Source: Artemisia argyi (lineage: Eukaryota; Streptophyta; Magnoliopsida; Asterales; Asteraceae). Taken from it: DNA of 64,000 nt. Below the pieces are notes generated by a model that saw only the letters and a program-made list of their open reading frames with translations, was not told the origin of the DNA and did not search any database. Positions within the stretch are counted from its first letter, which is position 1. Every line of letters begins with the position of its first letter. Shown piece after piece: positions 24,352 through 34,200 of the stretch. Both the position numbers and the translations under genes were made by a program. The stretch is taken from positions 10,479,897 to 10,543,896 of the forward strand of contig CM060684.1 in assembly GCA_030686995.1 (NCBI GenBank), in the 5' to 3' direction.

Positions 24352-25514
24352 TTATCCTCTCTCGTTCCCAAGTGCATACACTCTCCCATGAGAAGCTCCA
24401 GCTTCTACACATTGGTCCCCATTATCTTGTCGTCCACGGTTTCCTCCAGCTCCACGGTTTCCATTATTGTACCCATTACCACCCGATCCTTGATTCCCTC
24501 GGTTCCATGATTCCCTACACTCATTCCTATAATGTCCCTTCTTTCCACATCCATAGCAAGTAACATTAGCCTTGCTCATAGTTCCAGGAGTAGCTTGAAC
24601 CATAGCAAGTGGTCGAGCTCTACAATCCTTAGCTATGTGTCCCATCTTAGAGCAATTCTTGCACATCACAGTACATCGACCAGAATGATGCTTGTAACAT
24701 CGGTTACACTTTGGTGCATCTCCATTGTAGTTCTTCTTGTCTCCATCTCCCATAGCATAAGCTCTAGTAGTTGTTTGTCGCTTGTTTCGACGATCATTAC
24801 CCTTAGAGTGATCATCCCTCTTCCTCTTTCCACTCTTGTCTTTCTCAGTTTCTTCCAATGCCAACGAGTCCATCAATTGTTGAGCGATAGTGATAGCCTC
24901 ATGAATGTTTGTAAGCTTAGCAGAAATCACATCGTTCCTTGTAGCTACCGGAAACCCATCGGTATACCTCTCAATCCTTTGAGTCTCAGTCCTAACCATA
25001 TCGGGACAAAGTAAGGCTAACTCTCGATAACGGCGATTGTAAGTTGCCATATCGGTACCTTTCACCTTATGGTTCCAGAACTCAATCTCCAGCTTCTTAA
25101 TCTCATTCCTTGGGCAGTAAGTCTGAATCAGCAAAGACTTAAATTGCTCCCAAGTCATAGCATAAGCCACATCACTCCCAACCGAGTTACGGTAATTGTT
25201 CCACCAAGTTAAAGCTTCATCCTTGAAAGTAAAAGAAGCAAACTTTACCTTCATATTCTCCGCACAACCATTGACATTAAACACTGACTCAGTCTTTTCA
25301 ATCCACCTGACCAAGTAGACCACTCCTTCAGTTCCACCAAACTCAACGGGTCCACAGATCTTAAACTCCTTGTAGTTACATCCATTAGCACGAACAGGTG
25401 GAAATGTTCCAGCAGAATTGTTGGAATGATTTGACTCAGCTAGTAGCTCAGCAACTCGTTGCTCCACAAGTTGATTGATCATTGCTTAATCCACAGTAGG
25501 TGCGTTAAGTGGAA
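24352..25514 (-). pseudogene. Tekay/Del gag, main part (split from its N-terminus by a nested element)
   Basis: The frame has the retrotransposon gag domain (FGGTEGVVYLVRWIEKTESVF ... ALTWWNNYRNSVG ... WEQFKSLLIQTYCPRNE) and three Cys/His motifs: CNRCYKHHSGRC, CKNCSKMGHIAKDC and CYGCGKKGHYRNEC. The tail is Gly/Asn/Arg-rich. A TAA at about 25485-25487 lies just upstream of MINQLVEQ. Across the TGGAA target site the frame joins, without shift, to the N-terminal part at 45331-45513, so that stop was the only early break. Gag packages the element RNA. Confidence 0.9.
25510..25514 (+). repeat. Target site duplication TGGAA, left copy
   Basis: TGGAA precedes the TGATGAGG start of the Athila-like element. 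The second copy follows its last LTR at 45331-45335. Confidence 0.9.
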
Positions 25515-25720
25515 TGATGAGGCGAAAAATGATCCGTTTTTAGGGGGTCATTTAAGCCCAAATTCGAATTTATTTGATCAAATATTGCCCTAAATCGTTC
25601 CTTTTGTGATTTTAGGTGTTTGGAGAGTGAATTCTGGAAAAGAAGCCATTTTGGACGTTTTTGGAGCATAAAAGTGAAGAAAACGGCAAAGTACCAAATT
25701 TCCATGCTGAAGATACAAGG

Positions 25721-25941
25721 TGACGGCGTCAAGAGTAATATCTTGACGGCGTCAGACATGAAGATTAAAAGACCGTAGGTGGTGACGGCGTCAAACGCCT
25801 TCATGACGGCGTCAAAGTGGCAAGAATAAAATACCGTGGTCGGTGACGGCGTCACATAGGCCGTCATAAGTAGATCAAGGCCATCCGAGGAAGTATATGG
25901 CGGCGAGGTGACGGCGTCACATGTAACTCTTGACGCCGTCA
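25721..25941 (+). promoter_or_regulatory. Array of seven TGACGGCGTCA motifs in U3
   Basis: Starts are at 25721, 25744, 25783, 25804, 25844, 25909 and, in reverse complement, 25931. Each 11-mer joins TGACG and CGTCA half-sites around one G. TGACG is the core recognised by plant TGA-type bZIP factors, so the array may be an enhancer; that is inference. Three pairs are 21-23 bp apart, about two helical turns. The array is fully conserved in the other LTR (44129-44349). Confidence 0.85.
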
Positions 25942-25952
25942 GCCTACTTTTC

Positions 25953-25962
25953 CTATATATAG
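25953..25962 (+). promoter_or_regulatory. TATA box of Athila-like LTR
   Basis: CTATATATAG lies about 11 bp after the last TGACGCCGTCA motif. The region after it (AAAGAGAGAGAAG ... GAAACCCTAAAGACG) looks like a transcript leader. Confidence 0.75.
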
Positions 25963-26928
25963 TTTTCTAGTTTTTTCATTAAAGAGAGAGAAGTTTTGGT
26001 GAAACCCTAAAGACGATTTTGGTGTATCTTTTACAGGTTTTTCAAGGGTTCCAAACCCTTGAGACCTAGCATTATAATTGAGATAAGTGTTATTCCAATT
26101 CAATCAATATGTCTATGTGTTGGTTGTTTATATCTTGTTCTTGTCTCAATTCTACTATTCTAGGCTAGATCTCTTTTGTGTTTGCTTAGATCTAATGAAA
26201 CCTAGATGTTGATTATGTGTTGATTACTTGTCTATTCTTGTTTTGGATGAATGATATTATATGTTAGGCTTAAGAAAACTGGCAGATCTCCAAATGGTAA
26301 CATGCTTGAACGTCTTAAGAAACATGAACCGAGGCGTACTAGGTCTTTATTTGTTGTATTTAATGCATGAGCCACTGTTTACAATCCCTATAGTTGTGCT
26401 GGGTCATGGTGTAGGAGGAGATAAGAGCTCATAGAGTTGGGGAGTTATGTATGCCACCCCACGAATGGTATTAAGGAATACAATCCGTCATCCATACAAG
26501 TGTAACAAGTAATTAACGTGTAAAAGATATCTAGGGAGTAGTGAAGTCTAAGTAAACACAATTTCTCCAACCACTGCTCACAACCTTAGTATAATTTAGT
26601 TTAATTTCATTTTTAGTATTTTATTTTAATTATATAATAGCTTTGGGTTAGTTGAATAGCAACTAATTCCGCCCACTCTTCCAAAACCAGAGATTTTACT
26701 TGCTTTCATAAAAATATAAAAATACAAAAATAATCATCTCTCACCTTTAGAACTAGTAATTAGGTTTTCTACTCCTAGCGACACTATTCCTAAGCTGAAC
26801 GATCAATCCCCCGGTGCTTGTCACTATACTATACTACAACGATCAGGTACACTGCCTGGTGGGGGTTGTAAGCTTCTCGAGATCCCTCGAGAGGTAAAGC
26901 AAGGTGCGATTCCCACGCATCAAGTTTT

Positions 26929-26946
26929 TGGCGCCGCAGCCCGGGG
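26929..26946 (+). promoter_or_regulatory. Primer binding site (tRNA-Asp type)
   Basis: TGGCGCCGCAGCCCGGGG lies six bases after the LTR. It resembles the TGGCGCCGTTGCCGGGGA site common in Athila/Tat elements. Confidence 0.85.
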
Positions 26947-27094
26947 AATAGTTATTGTCTAGGTTAGGATTTCTTTTTATTAGGTCTACTTGCTAGATTC
27001 CTTTCTAGTAAGATTTTTATTTTTATTTTTAGGTCTTCTTTAGTCTATCTTATTTCTTTGTGCCTTTGTTCGTAACTCTTTACCATCCGACATC

Positions 27095-29332
27095 ATGGAA
27101 GGTGGTAACATCTTTGAACCCATCATCCCACCACAACAAAACCCACCATTAGAACCCCTTAGGCCCCGAACCTTAGGAGAGTATTCCCGACCTAGCCACC
27201 AAGGCTACCGAAACACCATTGAGCTCACCGGAGACAATGTGACCCCCTTGCGATCCGACACCATCCGGTTGGTGCAAAGCGGATGTGCATTCCATGGACT
27301 TCGTTCTGAAGATCCAAACCAACACCTTAAGGACTTCCTCAAAATCGTAGATTCCATAGACCTAGGTGTTGAAACTAGAGAGACTACCCGTTTACGCCTA
27401 TTCCAATTCTCTCTACGAGATCAAGCTAGTCAATGGCTTGAGCGTTTACCCGCGGGATCCATCACCACATGGGATGATCTCACCACTCGTTTCCTTGCTC
27501 AATTTTTCCCACCGGGGAGAACTACTAAGCTTAGGAATGACATCATGATGTTCCAACAACGTCAAAATGAATCTCTTTATGAAGCATGGACTCGTTTCAA
27601 GGACTTACTCCAAAAAGTCCCTCATCATGGCATAGATTTTTGGCTCCAAGTCCAAATCTTCTATGACCATATCGACATCTCCACGAGGCGAACCATTGAC
27701 CAATCGGACGGTGGTAAGCTACGTGATCTTAGTGCGGAACAATCATGGGAACTCATAGAAGATCTTGCTCTCTATGACAATGAAAGTTGGAATGATCCCC
27801 GTGATTTGAACAAAACGGTCAAGGCAATATCTTTGCCTTCGAACAATTCAAGCACTCCCGACCGTAGGATCATGGAACTTGAGGACCAAGTCAAGTTTCT
27901 CATGAAATCTTACGAAGCTCCGAAACATTCAAGCCAAGTGAAAAAAATCACTTCTTCATGCGAATTATGTAGTGGTCCCCATGACACTCGTGATTGTGTG
28001 GAACTCCCCGGAACAGATTTTGCGGACAACGCATCCACGCGTACCGACGAAGCGGGAGATAAGTGGTACACTTTCAAGCCCGAGCCAAACACATACGGTG
28101 ATTCATACAACCCCTCATGGAAAAATCACCCAAACCTTAGGTGGAAACAAAATCAACCCAATTCTTCCAATCCGCCCAATCGTTATCAACCAAACGGTCC
28201 ACCATCCAACCGTACCTTCAACAACAATCCTTCTAACAACTATGGTAGTACCAACAATCTTGAAGGATTGATGTTGAAATTCATGGCATCACAAGAAGCC
28301 CGCATAGCTAGGTTCGAAACCGAATTCAACCAACAACAAACGGAGATGACCAACAAAATCGACAACTTGTTGAAAGCCCTCAACAACCAAACATTAACCA
28401 CACCTAGGAAGGACACTAGGGACACCAATAGTGGAATCCAAATTAAGGACCCCTCATCATCCAAACATGTCCACTTTGTGAATGTTGTCACCATTAAGCC
28501 GATAGATAGGGAGATAGAAGAGAGTGACAAGGATGAAGTTAGAGTTGAAGCCAATAGTGAGGATGAGAGTAGGGAAGTTGAGGTTAATAAGGATGAAGAA
28601 TTGGGGGAGATAGAACCTATAGAGAAATACTTTGATAAGTTGCCAACCGAGGAAGAACGGGAATACCATAAGGATTTATTCGATAGTCCCAAGAAAACAT
28701 ATATTTTTGGCGACCCTCTGATCAAAATGGGAGATCCCTCCAACATTAACATCCCATGTAATATAGGGCACATGCATATATGGAAAGCTTACATCGACCT
28801 TAGATCCCCCGTGAACATCATGACTAGGACCTATTACAATTGGGTGATGAAGAAGCAACTCAATTTTAGGATGATGCCTGGTAAAAATTGGATAAGTAAT
28901 TTTACAGGAAGGGTTAAGGGAGTACATGTGATTATAGGGAATCTCACCTATGAGATTGATTTTATGATAGTGGAAGACACTCGTCCAGTGATAGATGCTT
29001 GTCTAAGCCAAATTATATTCGGGAAGCCATTTGTTGAGGCCACTAGGATGAGTTATGATCCGACTTTAGGGATAGTTAGGTTCAAGAAAGATAATGATGA
29101 GGTTGCTTATCAAATGCCCTACAAGATCGAACAATACCGCCTTCTCTCTAATTTCGAAAAGGAACATAAGCAAGCGGCTTATTATAGGAATGAGGAGGAT
29201 AGACGTAGAGGAGTAGAGTATGTTAGAAATAGGATGCTTGGTTTCTACAAAGAATGCTTGCAACTAGGTCCGGAATACAAAAATGGTTTAGAAGACGACC
29301 TAGAAAGTGGAACCAATGATGAAGTCACGTAG
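27095..29332 (+). CDS. Athila/Tat-like Gag with degenerate protease-like tail (745 aa)
   Basis: An intact frame begins with ATG 149 bp after the PBS. Residues about 70-200 are a retrotransposon gag (capsid) domain (FLKIVDSIDLG ... ASQWLERLPAGSITTWDDLTTRFLAQFFPP). A compact zinc motif CELCSGPHDTRDC follows near residue 290, then an Asn/Pro-rich linker and an acidic segment. The last ~200 residues look like the aspartic protease of these elements, but the active-site region reads AYIDLRSPVNIM, without the D-[ST/L]-G signature, so cleavage activity is doubtful. I recall similar D-L-x-S-P-V-N tails in Asteraceae sequences. No pol follows, so the element must rely on enzymes from elsewhere. Confidence 0.85.
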   Translation: MEGGNIFEPIIPPQQNPPLEPLRPRTLGEYSRPSHQGYRNTIELTGDNVTPLRSDTIRLVQSGCAFHGLRSEDPNQHLKDFLKIVDSIDLGVETRETTRLRLFQFSLRDQASQWLERLPAGSITTWDDLTTRFLAQFFPPGRTTKLRNDIMMFQQRQNESLYEAWTRFKDLLQKVPHHGIDFWLQVQIFYDHIDISTRRTIDQSDGGKLRDLSAEQSWELIEDLALYDNESWNDPRDLNKTVKAISLPSNNSSTPDRRIMELEDQVKFLMKSYEAPKHSSQVKKITSSCELCSGPHDTRDCVELPGTDFADNASTRTDEAGDKWYTFKPEPNTYGDSYNPSWKNHPNLRWKQNQPNSSNPPNRYQPNGPPSNRTFNNNPSNNYGSTNNLEGLMLKFMASQEARIARFETEFNQQQTEMTNKIDNLLKALNNQTLTTPRKDTRDTNSGIQIKDPSSSKHVHFVNVVTIKPIDREIEESDKDEVRVEANSEDESREVEVNKDEELGEIEPIEKYFDKLPTEEEREYHKDLFDSPKKTYIFGDPLIKMGDPSNINIPCNIGHMHIWKAYIDLRSPVNIMTRTYYNWVMKKQLNFRMMPGKNWISNFTGRVKGVHVIIGNLTYEIDFMIVEDTRPVIDACLSQIIFGKPFVEATRMSYDPTLGIVRFKKDNDEVAYQMPYKIEQYRLLSNFEKEHKQAAYYRNEEDRRRGVEYVRNRMLGFYKECLQLGPEYKNGLEDDLESGTNDEVT

Positions 29333-30727
29333 TAACCCATGACTTTGAGTCTAGCTACAAGACTCGTAAATAAAGAAAAGCGCTTCTTGGGAGGCAACCC
29401 ATGTTTTGTGTGATTTTATTTGTTTGATTGTTATTTGCTTCCGTATGCATGTTTTATTTTTATTGTTGGTTGATCATGTTTCTCTACTAAAATGTGGAAA
29501 TACTTTATTATGTTGTTTGGCCTAGTCTTAACTTCAACCAAAGGTATTTTTGCAAAAGATAAATGTAAGGGGAAACCCCAAATATGTTTTTAAGAAACAA
29601 ACCGATCATGATTCTCCACAATATTTAATGAACATGTATATTCGTATTTGTTATAGTCAAATGCTTGTATTGAGTCATAATGAAGTTTTGCAGGATTTTC
29701 CAGGAAGTATGACAAAGTTTTTCCAGAAATTTTCTGGAAACTTAACATAAGAATTTCTGCAGGTCCATTCTGACGGCGTCAGAGTATTGCTCTTGACGGC
29801 GTCAGGAGTTAAAATCTGGAAATTTTACCAGTTTTGTTTTTCTAACGGAGTCTTATGGTTTTTGTGAATCATTAAGTTTTATAATCTCCAGGAAATCTGC
29901 AAACTTCATTCCACAAGCATTATATCTTACTTTGCTTTCTAGGATTTAGTAACTTATATAGGATGCCGCCAATTTTACGCGAGGTTGCCTTGTCTATTGT
30001 TGTCAGGATTTACAGGTTATTTATGACAAGAAGATGATTTATATTCTGGAAGGGAAGCTTTGATTGTTCATTTTCTTGGAGGAAGATTTAACCTGGCCAA
30101 CCTATAATCCATACCGAGCGAATCAGGGGAGTATTTGATTTCATTCTCTTTACCTCTTAACTTTTACATTCTTTACTTGAACATTGGGGACAATGTTCAT
30201 CCTAAGTGTAAGGGGAGGGTAAAAAGATGATACCTTACATATGCACTTTCGCTTGAGTTTGTTTTGTTTGATAGTAGATGTGTAATAAAACTATGAGAAA
30301 TACTTGTTAGTGTAATTTTAGCGCCAAATTTAAAATTTTTTAAAACATTTAGGAGTGAAACTTTAGCCATAGCAAGCGTCTCATGGATAGGAGATTGTAT
30401 GACTAGCACATAACCGTATATTCAGAAAAATTTTCCACCCAAAAATGTGAGGTTCGCCTTTAGATTTGATAGGAAAAGCATTTACTATTAGTGCTTATGA
30501 GTGTACCGGTAGCATTTAGATTCTAGAACTTGCGTTAGTGATGCATCCCGAGACCGCGAGTGAGACTACATTCGTGTGGTAGGATTTACTACATGATAAG
30601 AGGCATTAGGATCACCCTTGTGTTAAACCCGTATTATAATTACTTGACCATTTAAGTCATATTACTTGGCTAGTTAAGTCAACTAATTTTTCCCACACCC
30701 TTTGCGTTGTACTCATTTTTAGTACAC
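29333..30727 (+). other. Non-coding 3' part of Athila-like element
   Basis: No gene seen. Just after the gag stop, 29387-29401 reads TTGGGAGGCAACCCA, a partly palindromic motif I recall from Athila-type elements. At 29771 and 29794 two TGACGGCGTCA motifs sit 23 bp apart, echoing the LTR array. Near 30183-30218 a GGGGACAATGTTC...AAGTGTAAGGGGAGGG stretch resembles the internal purine-rich tracts of this lineage. Confidence 0.6.
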
Positions 30728-30732
30728 GAAAC
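30728..30732 (+). repeat. Target site duplication GAAAC, left copy
   Basis: GAAAC directly precedes the copia LTR. The second copy is at 42889-42893. Confidence 0.95.
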
Positions 30733-30942
30733 TGTTGATCCCAGTTGAGCTAATACGATCTTATATAGAAGTTAACTTAGACAAATACTTAAGCTTAAAC
30801 GCGGAATATAAAAGCTTAACTTAAGAAGATTAAGAATTCTCTTTCAACACTTCAATATTATTAATACGAGCACTCGATAATGCTAGGGTTTTACAACCTT
30901 GAAGTGAATAATAATACGTACATAATCTAACCCTAGGATCCT

Positions 30943-30953
30943 CCTTTTATAGG
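30943..30953 (-). promoter_or_regulatory. TATA box in copia LTR
   Basis: The minus strand reads CCTATAAAAGG. The equivalent in the 5' LTR, which would drive the element, is at 42624-42634. Confidence 0.75.
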
Positions 30954-31072
30954 CCAAGGAGTCCTACTAGGTTTACAATACCTTTCTCTACAAGATAAGA
31001 ATAATCTAAATAGATAAACTATACAAAGAATCTATTCCATAATTATCCTATCGTATACAATGCTAATCTCTT

Positions 31073-31185
31073 CAGCAGTAGTTTCACCAAGCAGCAGATA
31101 GTCTTCAGCAGCAGAGTCATTAACACTAGCAGCAGTTTCATTGTAGCAGCAGTATTACTCAGCAGCAGAGTTTCATAGCAGCAGT
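31073..31185 (-). promoter_or_regulatory. AGCAGCAG array in copia U3
   Basis: AGCAGCAG (AGCAGTAG at the first) starts at 31074, 31090, 31107, 31128, 31145, 31161 and 31177, so the spacing is 16, 17, 21, 17, 16 and 16 bp. The intervening bases vary, which makes this a core-conserved array rather than a simple tandem repeat. An identical array sits in the other LTR, shifted by 11681 bp. The array is upstream of the TATA box in element orientation. Confidence 0.8.
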
Positions 31186-31207
31186 GTCACTTGGTCAAAA
31201 CCCAACA

Positions 31208-31220
31208 ATCCTCCCCTAAA
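31208..31220 (-). promoter_or_regulatory. Polypurine tract of copia element
   Basis: The minus strand reads TTTAGGGGAGGAT, ending directly before the 3' LTR start TGTTGGG. Confidence 0.9.
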
Positions 31221-31270
31221 CTTAATATTTATTTCTAAATATTCAAGTTTCTTCAAAGCTCAAAACATTG

Positions 31271-34200
31271 CTAGGAGGATGCTTCCAAACACTTCATCCC
31301 TTGAGAATTTAGTTGATCAACTATCCTCTTATAGTTTGACAGCAAATTGAATGCTTGATCATCAGAATCATAGTCTTTCTGCAGCTTAAGTGTTCTTTCA
31401 CTATTAACCATCTGATTAACAACATTCCAGTATCTTACCACTGGGTAATCCTTTTCAGCTAGCATGTACAAGGTAATTGGCCCAAGAGTTAACATATGAA
31501 CTCCAGAATCTTGAAAAAGTCTCCATCTTCTTACCTTGTAATCAGCTATCTCTGTCCATTCAGAGTCATCCATTGAAGGTTCAAACATAAGTTTAAGAGC
31601 TCTCCATAACACATTATCAGAAGAAGTTAAGACATGATCAATTTGATCTATCCCATACTTTTTACCATCAAATTTCTTAGCTCCAAACTTTGCCTTGTAT
31701 AACTTCCACAAGTCTTCAACATCCTCTCTATCAAAGTAGTGTAACATTTGTTGAAATCTTAGAAATCTGTGAGACTTACCATCAGATCTCTGGACATCAT
31801 GAAATGTTCCAATATTAGTATCATACCCTGTAGTTACTTTGACAATTGGATATTTGACTCCTAATGGTTTAGCATCCACAACTTCAGGATCTTCCATTTT
31901 GCCAACCACAGTATACACCTTCAATCTTTCTTTAAGATGCTCAGCAGGAATGTGATCAAAATCATGTTGAAACATATCTCCTTCTGGCATTGAACTGCTT
32001 CCTTCTCCAATCTTTCTCTTCTTCTTCTTGGCAATTGATTTTTGAACAACACCTTTTCTTTTATCACCTTGCACAGAAGAAGTAATCTTTGTTGCATCAC
32101 TTTCAAGCTTTTCAACAACATAAGCTTCTTGAATCTGCTCTGCTTCAGCTATCTTCTCAGGCACCAACTTCTTGTTCATCTGAGCAATTTGCTCCAAGTC
32201 TTCAGCACATCCCATATTATAAAAAGTATCTGTTCTCCTCTTGGTTTGTTGATACAAATCAAAAACTTCTTTGTCAGAGTAAGCTTTCAACTGCACCAAT
32301 GTCGATCCACCCATATTCTTTAGATACCTTTCATATTCTTTCCTTTGCTGTTTAACTGTTGGACCTTTGAATACTTTAACTTTTCTTCTAGCAGCAGCAT
32401 TTTCTTTTCTCTTATTGGAAGCAAAATTACTAAACCAAGATTGCACATTAAAATTTGGAACTTCATTTTCTTCAATCTTGATCAGCTTGTTTAATTCAAT
32501 ATCAGCAGCAATTCTGATCTTTTCATCATCCCATTCATCATACATTCTTAAACCTTCAGCCTCTTTCTCAGCCAGCTGCTGATCTTCCAAATTAATTGCC
32601 TCTTGTGCTTTAATAGCAGCAGCTTCATCATGTTCAACTTGCAATGGCTTAGGCCAAGAATCAAAAGGTACATCAGTAAAATCAACCCCTTTATATATCC
32701 ACCTTTGAACATCAACTTGCTTGCCTTTACCCTTATCTGTAGAAGATGATGTGATTGTCTTCTTTTGAGTAGCAGCAGGTTCTCTTATTGTTATTCCTTT
32801 TTGAGGTTTTCTTATTGCTGATGTTATGCTTGTTGTTGTGATAGGTTGTGATAATGATGGAGTTGATAATTGTGGTGTATGGGTGTCAGCAGCAGTCTTC
32901 TTACTTAGCAAGACCATTGCCTCTGCAGCAGCATTGTCCATAGACCCAGCAGCAGAGTCTTGAACTTCAGCAGCATTCACTATTCCACTAGCAGCAGAAC
33001 CATCAACATTCTTAGCAGCAGTAGAGTCATCAATAGCAGTATTTTCCACTGAAGTCTTTAACACATTATCCACCTTTTCTTGTGCATCCACCACCTTTTC
33101 CATAACAACTTCATTCCCAGACTTATCAGCAACCACAAAATCTTCATCATTCTGAGGACTATCCATATCTTCAATCACTGGAACCTCCCCTGAAACTAAT
33201 CCAGCATCCATATCTTGAACATTATCAACTTTTTCAAGATTTACCTCCCCTGAATCCATGACAATCTCTTTCCTCCCCTGTTTGGAAGCATCCTCTTCCA
33301 AATGAGTAGATGGTTCAGAAGAACTTACAACCTGAGTAGTCCCCACTTTCTTCAATCTTTTCAATGAGGTTGAAGATCTTGATTTCTTGAAGCTCTTAAT
33401 CTGTGTGCGCATTTTGGTGATGACTTTGGCTTGACCAGCAACAACATCAGATAGAGTAAGAACCTTATCTTCCAAAGACTCACATCTCAACCCCAAAGCA
33501 GTACAAGTAGCCGTCAATTCTTTTATAAGTTGCATTGTAGTCTCATCACTTCGACCTGTGTTACCTGGTCCGAGAGGTGAATCATTGACATTGTCATCAT
33601 GTACAAGTGGATCCGTCAATTCATGAGTCACTGGCCTGTCCTCATCACTTCGACCTGTGTGACCTGGTCCGAGAGGTGAATCTTGGGACAAAAACTCAGC
33701 ATCAAACCTAGTTTGATCATCTGAGCCCCCTATGTTTTCCATTTGGCTAGGGTTACCATCCTGAGAAGCAAACTCATAAGAGTCCTTTTCTCTAGATGTT
33801 GCCTTGGTTTGGGTCTTAATGATGTTATCACTATCCTGCTCTGCTGCTAAGCTAGAAGCAGTAGTGACAGCCCTTGCCAACATGTCCTCTCCATCACCTA
33901 GGACAACCTCATCTGGTACAGCCATACTAACACTATCCTGAGGTAGATTAGTGTTCTTTTTGGTTTTCCTACGGGAATATTGTTTTGTAGGTTGTGTAAC
34001 AGATGTAATAAGATTGGGTGTGTGATGGGAATCAGTGGGATTTCCTGATCCTTCGCCCTGGTTGTTGTGCACAATTTGTTCCATAAAAGAAGTAAGATTT
34101 GTATGTGCACCAGAAAAACCTTTGCCATGTTTATTCAAAAAGGTAAAAGTTCTTGAAGCCAGTTTTGGAGCATCATATTCAGCAATATGGGTTCTTGTTT

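Larger units (their letters stand above)
25515..26922 (+). mobile_element. 5' LTR of Athila/Tat-like gag-only element (1408 bp)
   Basis: Starts TGATGAGGCG, ends CACGCATCA. It is the same length as the partner at 43923-45330, with about a dozen base differences by eye. U3 carries seven TGACGGCGTCA motifs ending about 12 bp before a CTATATATAG TATA box (25953-25962). It is followed by a tRNA-Asp-type PBS. No coding sequence. Confidence 0.95.
30733..31207 (-). mobile_element. 3' LTR of copia element (475 bp)
   Basis: Plus-strand ends are TGTTGATCCC and AAACCCAACA. Reading base by base I found no mismatch to 42414-42888. On the minus strand a polypurine tract (31220-31208, TTTAGGGGAGGAT) precedes it. 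U3 carries seven AGCAGCAG-type units (31073-31185), and a TATA box (CCTATAAAAGG on the minus strand) lies at 30943-30953. Confidence 0.97.

Noticed and set aside
25721..25941. Regular motif array considered as a CRISPR-like array
   Set aside because: Repeats are 11 bp with irregular spacers inside a plant LTR; no cas genes; both LTRs carry the same spacers.
27366..29263. Several 60-177 codon frames in other phases over the Athila-like gag
   Set aside because: Antisense or shifted shadows of the intact 745-codon gag frame.
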